NCBI GenBank assembly: GCA_903959965.1
Contig: CAJBZC010000549.1
Location: 1 to 35,763 of the forward strand
Direction: 5' to 3'
DNA length: 35,763 nucleotides
Source: an uncultured bacterium
GTDB taxonomy: Bacteria > Bacteroidota > Bacteroidia > Chitinophagales > Chitinophagaceae
The position numbers and the translations under genes were made by a program. Below, piece by piece: positions 1-9,013 of the stretch (positions are counted from its first letter, which is position 1; each line of letters begins with the position of its first letter). The notes under the pieces are model-generated. The model worked only from the letters and a program-made list of their open reading frames with translations. It was not told the DNA's origin and searched no databases.

Positions 1-33
1 AAAATAAATAGAAAGTTACAACCTCTATCGCAT

Positions 34-60
34 TGTCATCCCGAGGCCTCCGAGGGACCT
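34..60. repeat. Single copy resembling the dispersed intergenic 'GTCATCCCGAG...CGAGGGACCT' repeat class
   Basis: TGTCATCCCGAGGCCTCCGAGGGACCT, non-coding; contains the GAGGCCTC palindrome and CCGAGG twice. Resembles the short GTCATCCTGAGCGAAGCGAAGGATCT-type repeats known from many bacterial genomes. Confidence 0.45.
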
Positions 61-223
61 TGTATTGGCTGTTTGGTCTTTCACATCTTAGCATCATTTG
101 TATGAGTATGAAGATGAAAAATTGAAAAAATTGATGTTTTCATCAGGATCCTGAGGGGAAAATACATTCCGTTATCAGTATTCCAACCATAGCCTCGCCG
201 CGCTGGCATGGTAATATTGCGCC

Positions 224-1210
224 ATGAGGATCAACGCTGCCTTCATCCGCTGTTTACTCTTGCTCCCGTTCCTGGTGCTTATCACAAATCCCGCCTGGTG
301 CTGGGGATTCTATGCCCACCGCATGATCAACTACCACGCTGTTTTTCTGCTGCCACCGGGGATGATCGGATTCTATAAGCGCCACATCTCCTTTTTGAAA
401 GACCACGCGGTGGATCCCGATAAACGCAGGTATGCCTTGAAAGAGGAAGCCCCGCGTCATTACATCGACCTCGACAGTTATATCATCCCCCACCGGGATT
501 CCATGCCCAAACGCTGGGATGACGCTCTAGCGCGCTTTGGCGTCGACAGTCTGCATCGCCATGGCATTGCGCCCTGGTGGATCGAGCGCATGCGCCTGCG
601 GTTGACCCGTGCTTTTCGTGAGCGCAATGCCGCTCAGATCCTGAAGATTTCTGCGGATATCGGACACTATATTTCGGATGCGCATGTGCCGCTGCATGCC
701 AGCCGGAACCATAACGGGCAATTAACAGGGCAGCATGGCATCCATGGTTTCTGGGAAAGCCGGATTCCGGAGCGGTTTGCCGAATCGACCTTTGATTTCG
801 TGATCGGCCGGGCTGCCTATCTGGATCGTCCGACCGATTTTATATGGGCCCGGGTTTGGGAGAGCGGTGCCGCAGCCGATACGGTACTGGCCATGGAACG
901 TAGGCTTGCCACTCAGTATCCCGCCGATGCCCGTTTTGCATTCGAGCAGCGCAATGGGGTGGTTGTCCGCCAGTATTCGAGCGGCTATACCGCCCGCTAT
1001 CATCACCTGCTTCAGGGCATGGTCGAACGACGCATGCGGGCTTCGATATTTGCCGTAGCCTCCTATTGGTATACAGCATGGGTCGATGCCGGTCAGCCTT
1101 CGCTGGAAGCCTTGTCGGGTATGGCTTTCACGATCGCCGACACAGCGGCATGGGATGCCCTGGATCAGCGATGGCGCAGCGATGCAGCACTGGGCAGGAT
1201 ATGCGATTGA
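224..1210 (+). CDS. Zinc-dependent phospholipase C / S1-P1 nuclease-like secreted protein
   Basis: Signal peptide, mature N-terminus WGFYAHRMINYHAV, later ADIGHYISDAHVPLHASRNHNGQ...HGFWESRIPE typical of the zinc-dependent phospholipase C/S1-P1 fold. Confidence 0.8.
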   Translation: MRINAAFIRCLLLLPFLVLITNPAWCWGFYAHRMINYHAVFLLPPGMIGFYKRHISFLKDHAVDPDKRRYALKEEAPRHYIDLDSYIIPHRDSMPKRWDDALARFGVDSLHRHGIAPWWIERMRLRLTRAFRERNAAQILKISADIGHYISDAHVPLHASRNHNGQLTGQHGIHGFWESRIPERFAESTFDFVIGRAAYLDRPTDFIWARVWESGAAADTVLAMERRLATQYPADARFAFEQRNGVVVRQYSSGYTARYHHLLQGMVERRMRASIFAVASYWYTAWVDAGQPSLEALSGMAFTIADTAAWDALDQRWRSDAALGRICD

Positions 1211-1221
1211 TTTTATTGAGT

Positions 1222-1229
1222 TAATTTTG
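1222..1229 (+). promoter_or_regulatory. Candidate Bacteroidota -7 element (TAATTTTG) upstream of serC
   Basis: Matches TAnnTTTG, 18 nt upstream of the ATG at 1247; -33 TTG not convincingly placed. Confidence 0.35.
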
Positions 1230-1246
1230 TGGCCATCCCTTACAGC

Positions 1247-2314
1247 ATGGTTCACAATTTTAATGCAGGCCCCAGTATTCTCCCCGCAGAAGTCTTTGAA
1301 CAGGCGGCCGAAGCTATCCATGATTTCAACGGCACCGGACTATCCATCCTGGAAGTCGGTCATCGCACGCCCGTTTTCGAGGCGGTCATGCAGGAAGCGC
1401 TGAGTCTTTCCCGAGAACTGATGCACCTCTCTGATGATAAGGAAGTGATGTTCCTGCACGGAGGCGCCACTACCCAGTTCTTTCAGGTGCCGATGAATTT
1501 CCTGCCCGAAAATGGCCGGGCCGCCTATCTTGACGGTGGTACATGGGGCACTAAGGCGGCCGGGGAGGCGCGTCTTTACGGACAGGCGGACATCATTGCC
1601 AGTTCCAAGGACCGCAACTATACCTACATCCCCAAGGGATATCAGATACCTGAAGATGTTTCCTATTTTCATCTGACCACCAACAACACGGTTGAGGGTA
1701 CACAGATGTGGGAATTTCCGGAAACAAATGTCCCCGTGGTGGCGGATATGAGTAGTGACATCCTTAGCAGGGAGATGGATTTCAACCGGTTCGATTTCAT
1801 CTATGCAGGTGCCCAAAAGAACATCGGCGCAGCGGGTGTGTGCATGGTGGTCATCGATAAGGGTATGCTGGGCCGGAACTGCCGGAAGGTGCCTGGCATG
1901 ATGGATTATCGCAAGCACATCGAAAATGGCTCCATGCTCAACACCCCGCCGGTTTTTGCCGTGTATGTCTGCATGCTCACCCTGCGCTGGTTGAAGCGTA
2001 CGGGAGGCTTGGCCGCCATTGAAGCGATAAATCGTCAAAAGGCTTCGCTCCTGTACGATACGCTGGATGATTTACCCATACTCAGACCCACGGTAGATCG
2101 GGCCGACAGAAGCCACATGAATGCTGTGTTTGTGATGGAAGACCCCGCACTGGAAAAAGAATTCCTCGATCTCTGCAAGTCCGAACGAATGGTAGGCATC
2201 AAGGGACACCGCAGTGTCGGCGGATTCCGTGTCTCCATGTATAACGCATTACCGCTGGAAAGCGTAAAAATCCTCACCGATCTGATGAAATATTTCGCCC
2301 AAAAACATGGATAA
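1247..2314 (+). CDS. serC: 3-phosphoserine/phosphohydroxythreonine aminotransferase
   Basis: MVHNFNAGPSILPAEV, YAGAQKNIGAAG PLP-lysine region, C-terminal RVSMYNALPLESVKIL. ORF track starts at an upstream GTG (1229); the ATG at 1247 fits the family better. Confidence 0.95.
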   Translation: MVHNFNAGPSILPAEVFEQAAEAIHDFNGTGLSILEVGHRTPVFEAVMQEALSLSRELMHLSDDKEVMFLHGGATTQFFQVPMNFLPENGRAAYLDGGTWGTKAAGEARLYGQADIIASSKDRNYTYIPKGYQIPEDVSYFHLTTNNTVEGTQMWEFPETNVPVVADMSSDILSREMDFNRFDFIYAGAQKNIGAAGVCMVVIDKGMLGRNCRKVPGMMDYRKHIENGSMLNTPPVFAVYVCMLTLRWLKRTGGLAAIEAINRQKASLLYDTLDDLPILRPTVDRADRSHMNAVFVMEDPALEKEFLDLCKSERMVGIKGHRSVGGFRVSMYNALPLESVKILTDLMKYFAQKHG

Positions 2315-2355
2315 GTGTCATTACCGGCACGATCAAATTCAATCAACCCAACCAC

Positions 2356-3588
2356 ATGTGTGATATCTCTCCCTTCAGGGCACTCCGTCCCGACCCGACA
2401 TTTGCTGAAAAAGTAGCCGCCCCGCCTTACGACGTCCTCAATAGTGACGAGGCCCGTGAGCAGGCTGCCGGCAATCCATATTCATTTCTCCATGTGACCA
2501 AGCCGGAGATCGATCTGCCGACGAATGTGCATGCCTATTCTAAGATCGTATATGAGAAGGCTGGGGAGAATATCCGTGCACTTCGGGATCAGGGCATTCT
2601 CCTGCGGGAAGACGCACCCTGCTATTATATTTATCGCCTGACCATGGATGGACGCACACAGACGGGCCTGGTCTGTGTTTCCTCTGTCGATGATTACGAA
2701 CAAGGGATCATCAAGAAGCACGAGTTCACCCGACCTGAGAAGGAGCAGGATCGCATCAATCACATCGCGATCTCCGGAGCGCAGACGGGCAATGTATTCC
2801 TGGCTTACCCGCAGGTAGCTGACATGGATGCCCTGGTGGACACTTGGATGGCTGCGCACGCCCCCGCATATGATTTCACCGCTGCAGACGGTATCGGACA
2901 TGCGGTCTGGGTGGTGAATGAGCAGGAGGTAGTAAATACCATCACCTCCATCTTCAGCGAACAGGTCCCATTCACCTACATCGCCGATGGACATCACCGC
3001 GCCGCCAGCGCCGCAAAGGTCAGGGCCGCCCTGCCGGAGGAAGAAAGAGCAGCAGCATCCCATTTCCTGACCACCCTTTTCCCGGCAGACCAGCTTCGGA
3101 TCATGGACTACAACCGGTTGGTATGCGATCTCAACGGATATTCCGTTGAATCCTTCATCTCGGCATTGGCGTCGGATTTCAAGGTGAGCAATCACTCCGA
3201 AGCAGTGAAACCGGCATATCTGCATCAGTTCGGCATGTATCTTGCAGGACACTGGTACCTATTGGAATCCAAAGAAGGCACCTTTACCACTGATCCGATC
3301 GGCGTCCTGGATGTCAGTATCCTGTCGGATAATGTATTGGACAAGCTGCTGGGTATCAAAGATCAGCGTACGGACAAGCGCATCGATTTTGTCGGAGGCA
3401 TCCGTGGATTGACGGAACTCGAACGTCGTGTGGACAGTGGCGAAATGGCCGTGGCCTTCTCTCTTCATCCGGTCACGATCCAGCAATTGTTCGACATTGC
3501 CGACAGCGGAAATGTGATGCCGCCGAAGAGCACCTGGTTCGAGCCAAAGCTGCGTGACGGACTGCTTACTCATCTCATCAGAGAATGA
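2356..3588 (+). CDS. DUF1015 family protein
   Basis: SPFRALRPDPTFAEKVAAPPYDVLNSDEAR and YIADGHHRAASA motifs. Confidence 0.93.
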   Translation: MCDISPFRALRPDPTFAEKVAAPPYDVLNSDEAREQAAGNPYSFLHVTKPEIDLPTNVHAYSKIVYEKAGENIRALRDQGILLREDAPCYYIYRLTMDGRTQTGLVCVSSVDDYEQGIIKKHEFTRPEKEQDRINHIAISGAQTGNVFLAYPQVADMDALVDTWMAAHAPAYDFTAADGIGHAVWVVNEQEVVNTITSIFSEQVPFTYIADGHHRAASAAKVRAALPEEERAAASHFLTTLFPADQLRIMDYNRLVCDLNGYSVESFISALASDFKVSNHSEAVKPAYLHQFGMYLAGHWYLLESKEGTFTTDPIGVLDVSILSDNVLDKLLGIKDQRTDKRIDFVGGIRGLTELERRVDSGEMAVAFSLHPVTIQQLFDIADSGNVMPPKSTWFEPKLRDGLLTHLIRE

Positions 3589-4667
3589 ATATAAATATGA
3601 TAAACTTCCGCAGGGATTCCTTTATTCATGCATTTACATCCGCGACCTGGTGGAGGATGTGTGTAATGACGGTGTTGATCCTGAGCGTTCTTCAGGTTTC
3701 AGCGCAACAGACGGCATCGCAGATGCGCGAGACCGCCATGGCCTTCCAGCGGCAGGGTGACTATGGCAATGCCGTCATTGTGCTGAATCGCGCCATTGAA
3801 CAGGCCCCGGGCAGCATGGAGTTGCTGACAGATCTCGCATACGTGTATTACCTGCAGCGCGACTTCGGAAAGGGGATCGATATCATCAAGCCGCTCACTG
3901 AACGGGACGATGCAGAGATCCGTACCTATCAGATCGCGGGCAACATTTATCGTGCTATTGCGGAGATCAGCGCCTGTGAAAGGATGTACCGCAGGGCACT
4001 CAAGAAGTATCCTGACAGTGGACCATTGAATGCAGAGTACGGCGAAATGCTTCAGGCGAGAAGGGATGGCGCAGCCGCTGTGGCTCAATGGGAGAAAGGC
4101 ATCCAGCTTGACCCTTCTTTCCCCGCCAATTATTATCACGCTGCCCGCTATTATTTTTCCAATGGAGAGATGCTGCGCAGTCTGATTTACGGAGAGATCT
4201 TTCTGAATATGGACACCTATTCCGTGAGGTCAGCTGAAGTCAAGGAACTGCTGCTGGAAGCTTACAAAAACTTCTATGCCAATCCGACCGGCCCAAAATT
4301 GTCGAATTTGCGCAAACGGACACCCTTCGAAGAGGCATTCAAGGCAGCCCTGCTGGCCCAATCACCGGTCGCCTCCATGGGCATCGATGTAAACCGCCTC
4401 ATCATGATCCGTACTAGGTTTGTGCTTGAATGGTTCAACACCGCGGGTATAACCTATCCTCATCGCCTGATTGATCAGCAGCGGCAACTGCTGCGGGAAG
4501 GACTGTTTGAGGCCTACAATCAATGGCTTTTCGGAGCCGCCAGTAACGCTGTCGAATATCAGATGTGGGCAGGCACGCATGCAGAGGATATCGCCGCTTT
4601 TTCGCGATTCCAGCAGAACCGTGTGTTCCGGATGCCGGCGGGACAGAATTACGGGGCAGCCGATTGA
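3585..4667 (+). CDS. Tetratricopeptide-repeat protein, probably exported
   Basis: N-terminal hydrophobic segment followed by TPR-like helices (AMAFQRQGDYGNAVIVLNRAIEQAPGSMELLTDLAYVYY); ATGA overlap with the DUF1015 stop. Confidence 0.8.
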   Translation: MNINMINFRRDSFIHAFTSATWWRMCVMTVLILSVLQVSAQQTASQMRETAMAFQRQGDYGNAVIVLNRAIEQAPGSMELLTDLAYVYYLQRDFGKGIDIIKPLTERDDAEIRTYQIAGNIYRAIAEISACERMYRRALKKYPDSGPLNAEYGEMLQARRDGAAAVAQWEKGIQLDPSFPANYYHAARYYFSNGEMLRSLIYGEIFLNMDTYSVRSAEVKELLLEAYKNFYANPTGPKLSNLRKRTPFEEAFKAALLAQSPVASMGIDVNRLIMIRTRFVLEWFNTAGITYPHRLIDQQRQLLREGLFEAYNQWLFGAASNAVEYQMWAGTHAEDIAAFSRFQQNRVFRMPAGQNYGAAD

Positions 4668-4700
4668 TATTCAACTGGTCCGAAAGACAGTTATACACGC

Positions 4701-4754
4701 GAAATAAATAAAAGGGGCGATGAAAATATTTTCATCGCCCCGTTTATTTATTTC
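4701..4754. terminator. Long palindromic bidirectional terminator between convergent genes
   Basis: GAAATAAATAAAAGGGGCGATGAAAATATTTTCATCGCCCCGTTTATTTATTTC: near-perfect 54-nt palindrome (one mismatch, 4713/4742), GC core with A/T tracts on both sides. Confidence 0.9.
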
Positions 4755-4766
4755 AAATGATCATCA

Positions 4767-6566
4767 TCAGGCATAGATCCGCTCGATAGCATCCCGGTAT
4801 TTCTCCATGATGACCTTGCGTTTCAGTTTAAGGGTGGGCGTCAGTTCTCCGCCGTCTATATTCCATTCCGTATTCAGCAGTTCGAATTTCTTTACTTGTT
4901 CGACATGGTTGAATTGCTGGTTAAAGTTCTCCACCGTCTGCTTGAAGAGTTCGATGACGCGGGGATTGCTCAGCATATCCTCATTGGTCTGAACGGCAAT
5001 GCCGTTCTTCGTGCACCATTCCTTCAGATTCGGGAAGGACGGCACAATGAGGGCTCCGGCGAATTTGCGTTCCGCACCGACAACCATCATCTGCTCGATG
5101 TAGGGTGATTCCTTCATCTTGTTTTCGATGGGCTGGGGTGCCACATATTTACCTCCGCTGGTCTTAAAGATCTCTTTCTTGCGGTCGGTGATCTTCAGGA
5201 ATTTATTGTCGACCCAAACGCCGATGTCTCCCGTATGGAACCATCCGTCCTGGTCGATGCATTCAGCCGTAAGATCCGGGCGCTTGTAGTAGCCCAGCAT
5301 CACATTCTCTCCGCGGCAGCAGATCTCTCCGTCTTCCGCCAGTTTGACTTCAGTATTTCTGATGACCGGACCTACGGTGCCGAAGCACCTGCCTTCGGCC
5401 TCATATCTATTGACACTGATCACGGGTGACGTTTCTGTCAGGCCATATCCTTCCATGATCACTATGTTGCCCGCGGTGAAGACCCTGAGCAGTCGCACCT
5501 GGCAGGCGGCAGCACCGGTTACGATGGCTTTCACATTGCCACCCAGTCCTTCGCGCCATTTCTTGAAGATCAACTTATTGGCCAGGCCGAGCTGGAAATC
5601 ATACCACCAGCCCATCTTCTTGCCCACCTCAAAGCGGCTACCCAGGTCAACAGCCCAGAAGAACAGTTTCTTCTTGATCCCTGTCAATTCCTGGCCTTTG
5701 CCCATGATCCGCTCATATACTTTTTCCAGCAGTCGCGGTACGGTGGAGAAGACAGTGGGTTGAACCTCCTTCAGATTATCTCCGATCTTATCCAGCGATT
5801 CGGCATAATAGATGGCGATGGCCTTGAACATGTATATGTAAGACACCATCCGCTCGAAGATGTGATTGAGCGGCAGAAAACTCAGGGAGCGATCACCCTG
5901 GCGAATGCCGATGGCGTCGAACACTTCGTCAACATTTTGCACGTTGCTCAGGATGTTTCGGTGGCTGAGCATTACACCTTTGGGAAAGCCCGTTGTACCG
6001 GAGGTATAAAGGATGGTGCAGAGGTCTTCTCCCTGGATGGTCTGGCGATGTGCCTTCATCTTTTCCATGCTCTCATCATCGGCCTTGGTCAGGATGTCTT
6101 TCCAATGCAGGGCTTCCTGCAGATAGTCGAAGGTGTAAACAGCGGCAACTGTGGGTACCTTGTCGCGGATGCTCTGTACCTTATAGTAAAGGTCTCGGTC
6201 GCTGACAAAGACCAGTTTTACGGAGGCGTCATTTAGGATAAACTCCAGTTCATAGACGCTGATGGTGGGGTAGATGGGCGTCAGTACCGCTCCGGTCTGT
6301 TGAACGGCGAGGTCCAGCATCAACCATTCCGGACGATTGTTGCTGAGTACCGCGATCTTGTCGCGTCCCTCAATGCTTCCGTCGTTCGGGCCCATGCCGA
6401 GATGCATGAGTCCTGCGCTGAGTTTGTCCACCGTTTCCCGAACCTCCCGGGTACTGTATTTCTTCCAGATACCGCCTTCCTCCTTGGCGGAGAACATGTC
6501 ATCGAGTGGGGCATTCTCCAGTTGCCAGTCGATGCAATCGAAGAGTCTGGTTGGCTTCATGTGCAA
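4767..6566 (-). CDS. Long-chain fatty acid--CoA ligase (AMP-dependent synthetase/ligase)
   Basis: ILYTSGTTGFPKGVMLSHRN, GYGLTETSPVISVN, GWFHTGDIG, TDRKKEIFKTSGGKYVAPQPIE motifs. Confidence 0.95.
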   Translation of the reverse strand: MHMKPTRLFDCIDWQLENAPLDDMFSAKEEGGIWKKYSTREVRETVDKLSAGLMHLGMGPNDGSIEGRDKIAVLSNNRPEWLMLDLAVQQTGAVLTPIYPTISVYELEFILNDASVKLVFVSDRDLYYKVQSIRDKVPTVAAVYTFDYLQEALHWKDILTKADDESMEKMKAHRQTIQGEDLCTILYTSGTTGFPKGVMLSHRNILSNVQNVDEVFDAIGIRQGDRSLSFLPLNHIFERMVSYIYMFKAIAIYYAESLDKIGDNLKEVQPTVFSTVPRLLEKVYERIMGKGQELTGIKKKLFFWAVDLGSRFEVGKKMGWWYDFQLGLANKLIFKKWREGLGGNVKAIVTGAAACQVRLLRVFTAGNIVIMEGYGLTETSPVISVNRYEAEGRCFGTVGPVIRNTEVKLAEDGEICCRGENVMLGYYKRPDLTAECIDQDGWFHTGDIGVWVDNKFLKITDRKKEIFKTSGGKYVAPQPIENKMKESPYIEQMMVVGAERKFAGALIVPSFPNLKEWCTKNGIAVQTNEDMLSNPRVIELFKQTVENFNQQFNHVEQVKKFELLNTEWNIDGGELTPTLKLKRKVIMEKYRDAIERIYA

Positions 6567-6785
6567 TCGTTGATTTGATTCCGTTCAAGTTAATCATTAT
6601 TCATAAAAATACAACAAAGCCCCCCGTTCATGCATGTGTGCCACCGTTCATCAGGGTGCCTCACAAGCCCGGAAAAGTGTATCTGAATGAAGGGGGGGAA
6701 TCCGGGTTGCAAATGGATGTAACCCTCCGAAATTAATCTGTAACTTGTAACCTTCTTATTCATTATCGCCATAACCTCAACTCAG

Positions 6786-8945
6786 ATGAAGAATGTTCTC
6801 ATCGTGCCAATCCTTGGCATGATTACCCTGGCTGCCACGAGGCTCCCGGCGCAGCAGCGTTTCACTGATGCCCAGCTCCTGCGCGGACTTCCGTCCGATA
6901 TCACCGCCCCACTGCCTCAGGTTGTCGGTTGGCTGGATGACAGTCGGCTCCTGATCAATAGTCGCCCACATCCCGACTCTCCGCAACGCAAGATGATACT
7001 CGATTGCAAGAGCGGGAAAGAGATGCCTGCGACCGATGAGATGAAGGCGCCGCAGGCGGAAGCCCCCGTTCGGTCAGTATATGTGAGTGAGGATGATCTG
7101 TTCGTGCGCGATGGATCCGCGCCGTCTGTCAGACTGACAAAAACAGCCGGACGTGAGCAGAACCCCGTCCTCTCGCCGGATACTCGGTATGTGGCCTTCA
7201 CCCGAGGCAACGATCTCTATACCATCGATCTGGAATCAAAACAGGAGCAAAGACTGACCACCGACGGATCCGATCTGATCCTCAACGGATGGGCCAGCTG
7301 GATCTACTACGAAGAGATCCTCGGTCGCGCCTCCCGTTATCGCTCCTTTTGGTGGAGCCCCGATAGTCGCCACATCGCTTTTATGCGGATGGACGATCAT
7401 CGCGTCCCGATGTTTCCGCTCTACAATGAATCCGGCGTGCACGGCTTCCTGGAGAACACCCGCTATCCCAAGCCAGGTGATCCGAATCCTGAAGTGCGTG
7501 TCGGTGTGGTAACGCCGCGGGGTGGTACGATCGTGTGGGCGGATTTCGATGAAAAGGCCGATCAATACTTCGGAATGCCCTACTGGCGGCCCGATGGTCA
7601 GGCCCTTTGGATCCAATGGATGAACCGCGGTCAGGACACCCTGCGCATCTATGCCATGGACCTTACCAACGGATCGAAAAAGGAAGTATATCTAGAACAC
7701 CAGAACACCTGGATAGACCTCGACGACCAGGGTGGCAGGCTGCAGTTCCTGGCTTCCGGCAAGGGCTTCATCCTTCAGAGCGATCAGGACGGATGGGATA
7801 ATCTGTATCTCCACGGAATGGACGGAGCACTGCAGAGCCGCATTACAAACGACCGTTTCTGGTCAACCTCCATCCAGCATGTGGATGAAACCAAAAAGCG
7901 GGTCTGGTTTACTGCCCGCCGCGAGAACTCCGCCCGTACGGATTATTATGTCGCCTCCTTCGACGGGAAGCTGATGCAGCGTTTAACCTTTGGGGAGTAC
8001 ACGCACCGCGTGCAGCCCTCTCCAGGGGCTTCGTATTTTGTTACCACTTACTCCAACGCCGGTGAACCGGATCGCTTGGCTGTGGCGGATGCGAAAGGAA
8101 AGATCGTGCGCGAGCTCGGCGGTGGCAGGGGCGCCTCCTTCGACAAGTATCTCATGGCCAGGACCGAGATCGTTCGGGTTCCTTCAGAAGACGGATCGTA
8201 TCAATTGCCCGTCCGTATTACCTGGCCGCTGGATTATGATCCGTCGAAGAAATATCCCCTCATGATCAACATCTATGGCGGTCCGAATGCCGGTACTGTT
8301 CGTGATGGCTGGCAGCTCAATGGTACGCAGCAGTGGTGGGCGAAGGAAGGCCTCATACAGGTGGCGATGGATCATCGCGCCAGCGGGCATTTCGGGAAGA
8401 ACGGCATCAATTATATGCACCGCAGCCTTGGTCAGTGGGAATTGAAGGACTGGATCACGATCGTGAAATGGCTGCACACGAAAGGGGCAGATCCCGCACG
8501 CGTGGGCATTGCCGGCTTTAGTTATGGCGGATACATGACCTGCATGGCCCTTACGGCCGGAGCCGGCTATTTCACGCATGGGCTGGCCGGCGGCAGCGTG
8601 ACTGACTGGCAGTTATATGACACGCATTACACCGAGCGGTTCATGGATACTCCTGCCGAGAATCCGGAAGGATACAAACAGGGATCCGTCATGACGCATA
8701 CCGGAAAATATAAGGGACTGCTGCGTATCTACCATGGCACGATGGACGACAATGTGCACATGCAGAACAGCATGCAGTTGGTCAAAAAGTTGCAGGAGAC
8801 GCGCAAGCATTTCGAATTCATGGTCTATCCCGGCGGACGACACGGATGGCCGGGCGCACAGATGGCGCATTCGACCAATGAGAATAATATGTTCATCTAC
8901 CGGAATCTGCTGAAAAAGGAGATGCCCGCGGAATTCATGCGGTGA
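6786..8945 (+). CDS. S9 family peptidase (dipeptidyl peptidase IV-like)
   Basis: DPPIV N-terminal propeller (WASWIYYEEILGRASRYRSFWWSPDSRHIAFMRMDD) and catalytic GFSYGGYMT, with C-terminal GRHGW. Confidence 0.95.
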   Translation: MKNVLIVPILGMITLAATRLPAQQRFTDAQLLRGLPSDITAPLPQVVGWLDDSRLLINSRPHPDSPQRKMILDCKSGKEMPATDEMKAPQAEAPVRSVYVSEDDLFVRDGSAPSVRLTKTAGREQNPVLSPDTRYVAFTRGNDLYTIDLESKQEQRLTTDGSDLILNGWASWIYYEEILGRASRYRSFWWSPDSRHIAFMRMDDHRVPMFPLYNESGVHGFLENTRYPKPGDPNPEVRVGVVTPRGGTIVWADFDEKADQYFGMPYWRPDGQALWIQWMNRGQDTLRIYAMDLTNGSKKEVYLEHQNTWIDLDDQGGRLQFLASGKGFILQSDQDGWDNLYLHGMDGALQSRITNDRFWSTSIQHVDETKKRVWFTARRENSARTDYYVASFDGKLMQRLTFGEYTHRVQPSPGASYFVTTYSNAGEPDRLAVADAKGKIVRELGGGRGASFDKYLMARTEIVRVPSEDGSYQLPVRITWPLDYDPSKKYPLMINIYGGPNAGTVRDGWQLNGTQQWWAKEGLIQVAMDHRASGHFGKNGINYMHRSLGQWELKDWITIVKWLHTKGADPARVGIAGFSYGGYMTCMALTAGAGYFTHGLAGGSVTDWQLYDTHYTERFMDTPAENPEGYKQGSVMTHTGKYKGLLRIYHGTMDDNVHMQNSMQLVKKLQETRKHFEFMVYPGGRHGWPGAQMAHSTNENNMFIYRNLLKKEMPAEFMR

Positions 8946-8960
8946 TCCAATCCTGATTCC

Positions 8961-9013
8961 AAAGCCGGCACTGGATCAGCGGGCATCAATCCCGGTAATC
9001 CAGCGCCGGCTTT
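8961..9013. terminator. Inverted repeat at convergent gene ends, candidate terminator
   Basis: AAAGCCGGCACTGGAT (8961-8976) / ATCCAGCGCCGGCTTT (8998-9013): 16-nt arms, one mismatch. Right arm lies in the 3' end of the minus-strand M20 gene. Confidence 0.7.
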
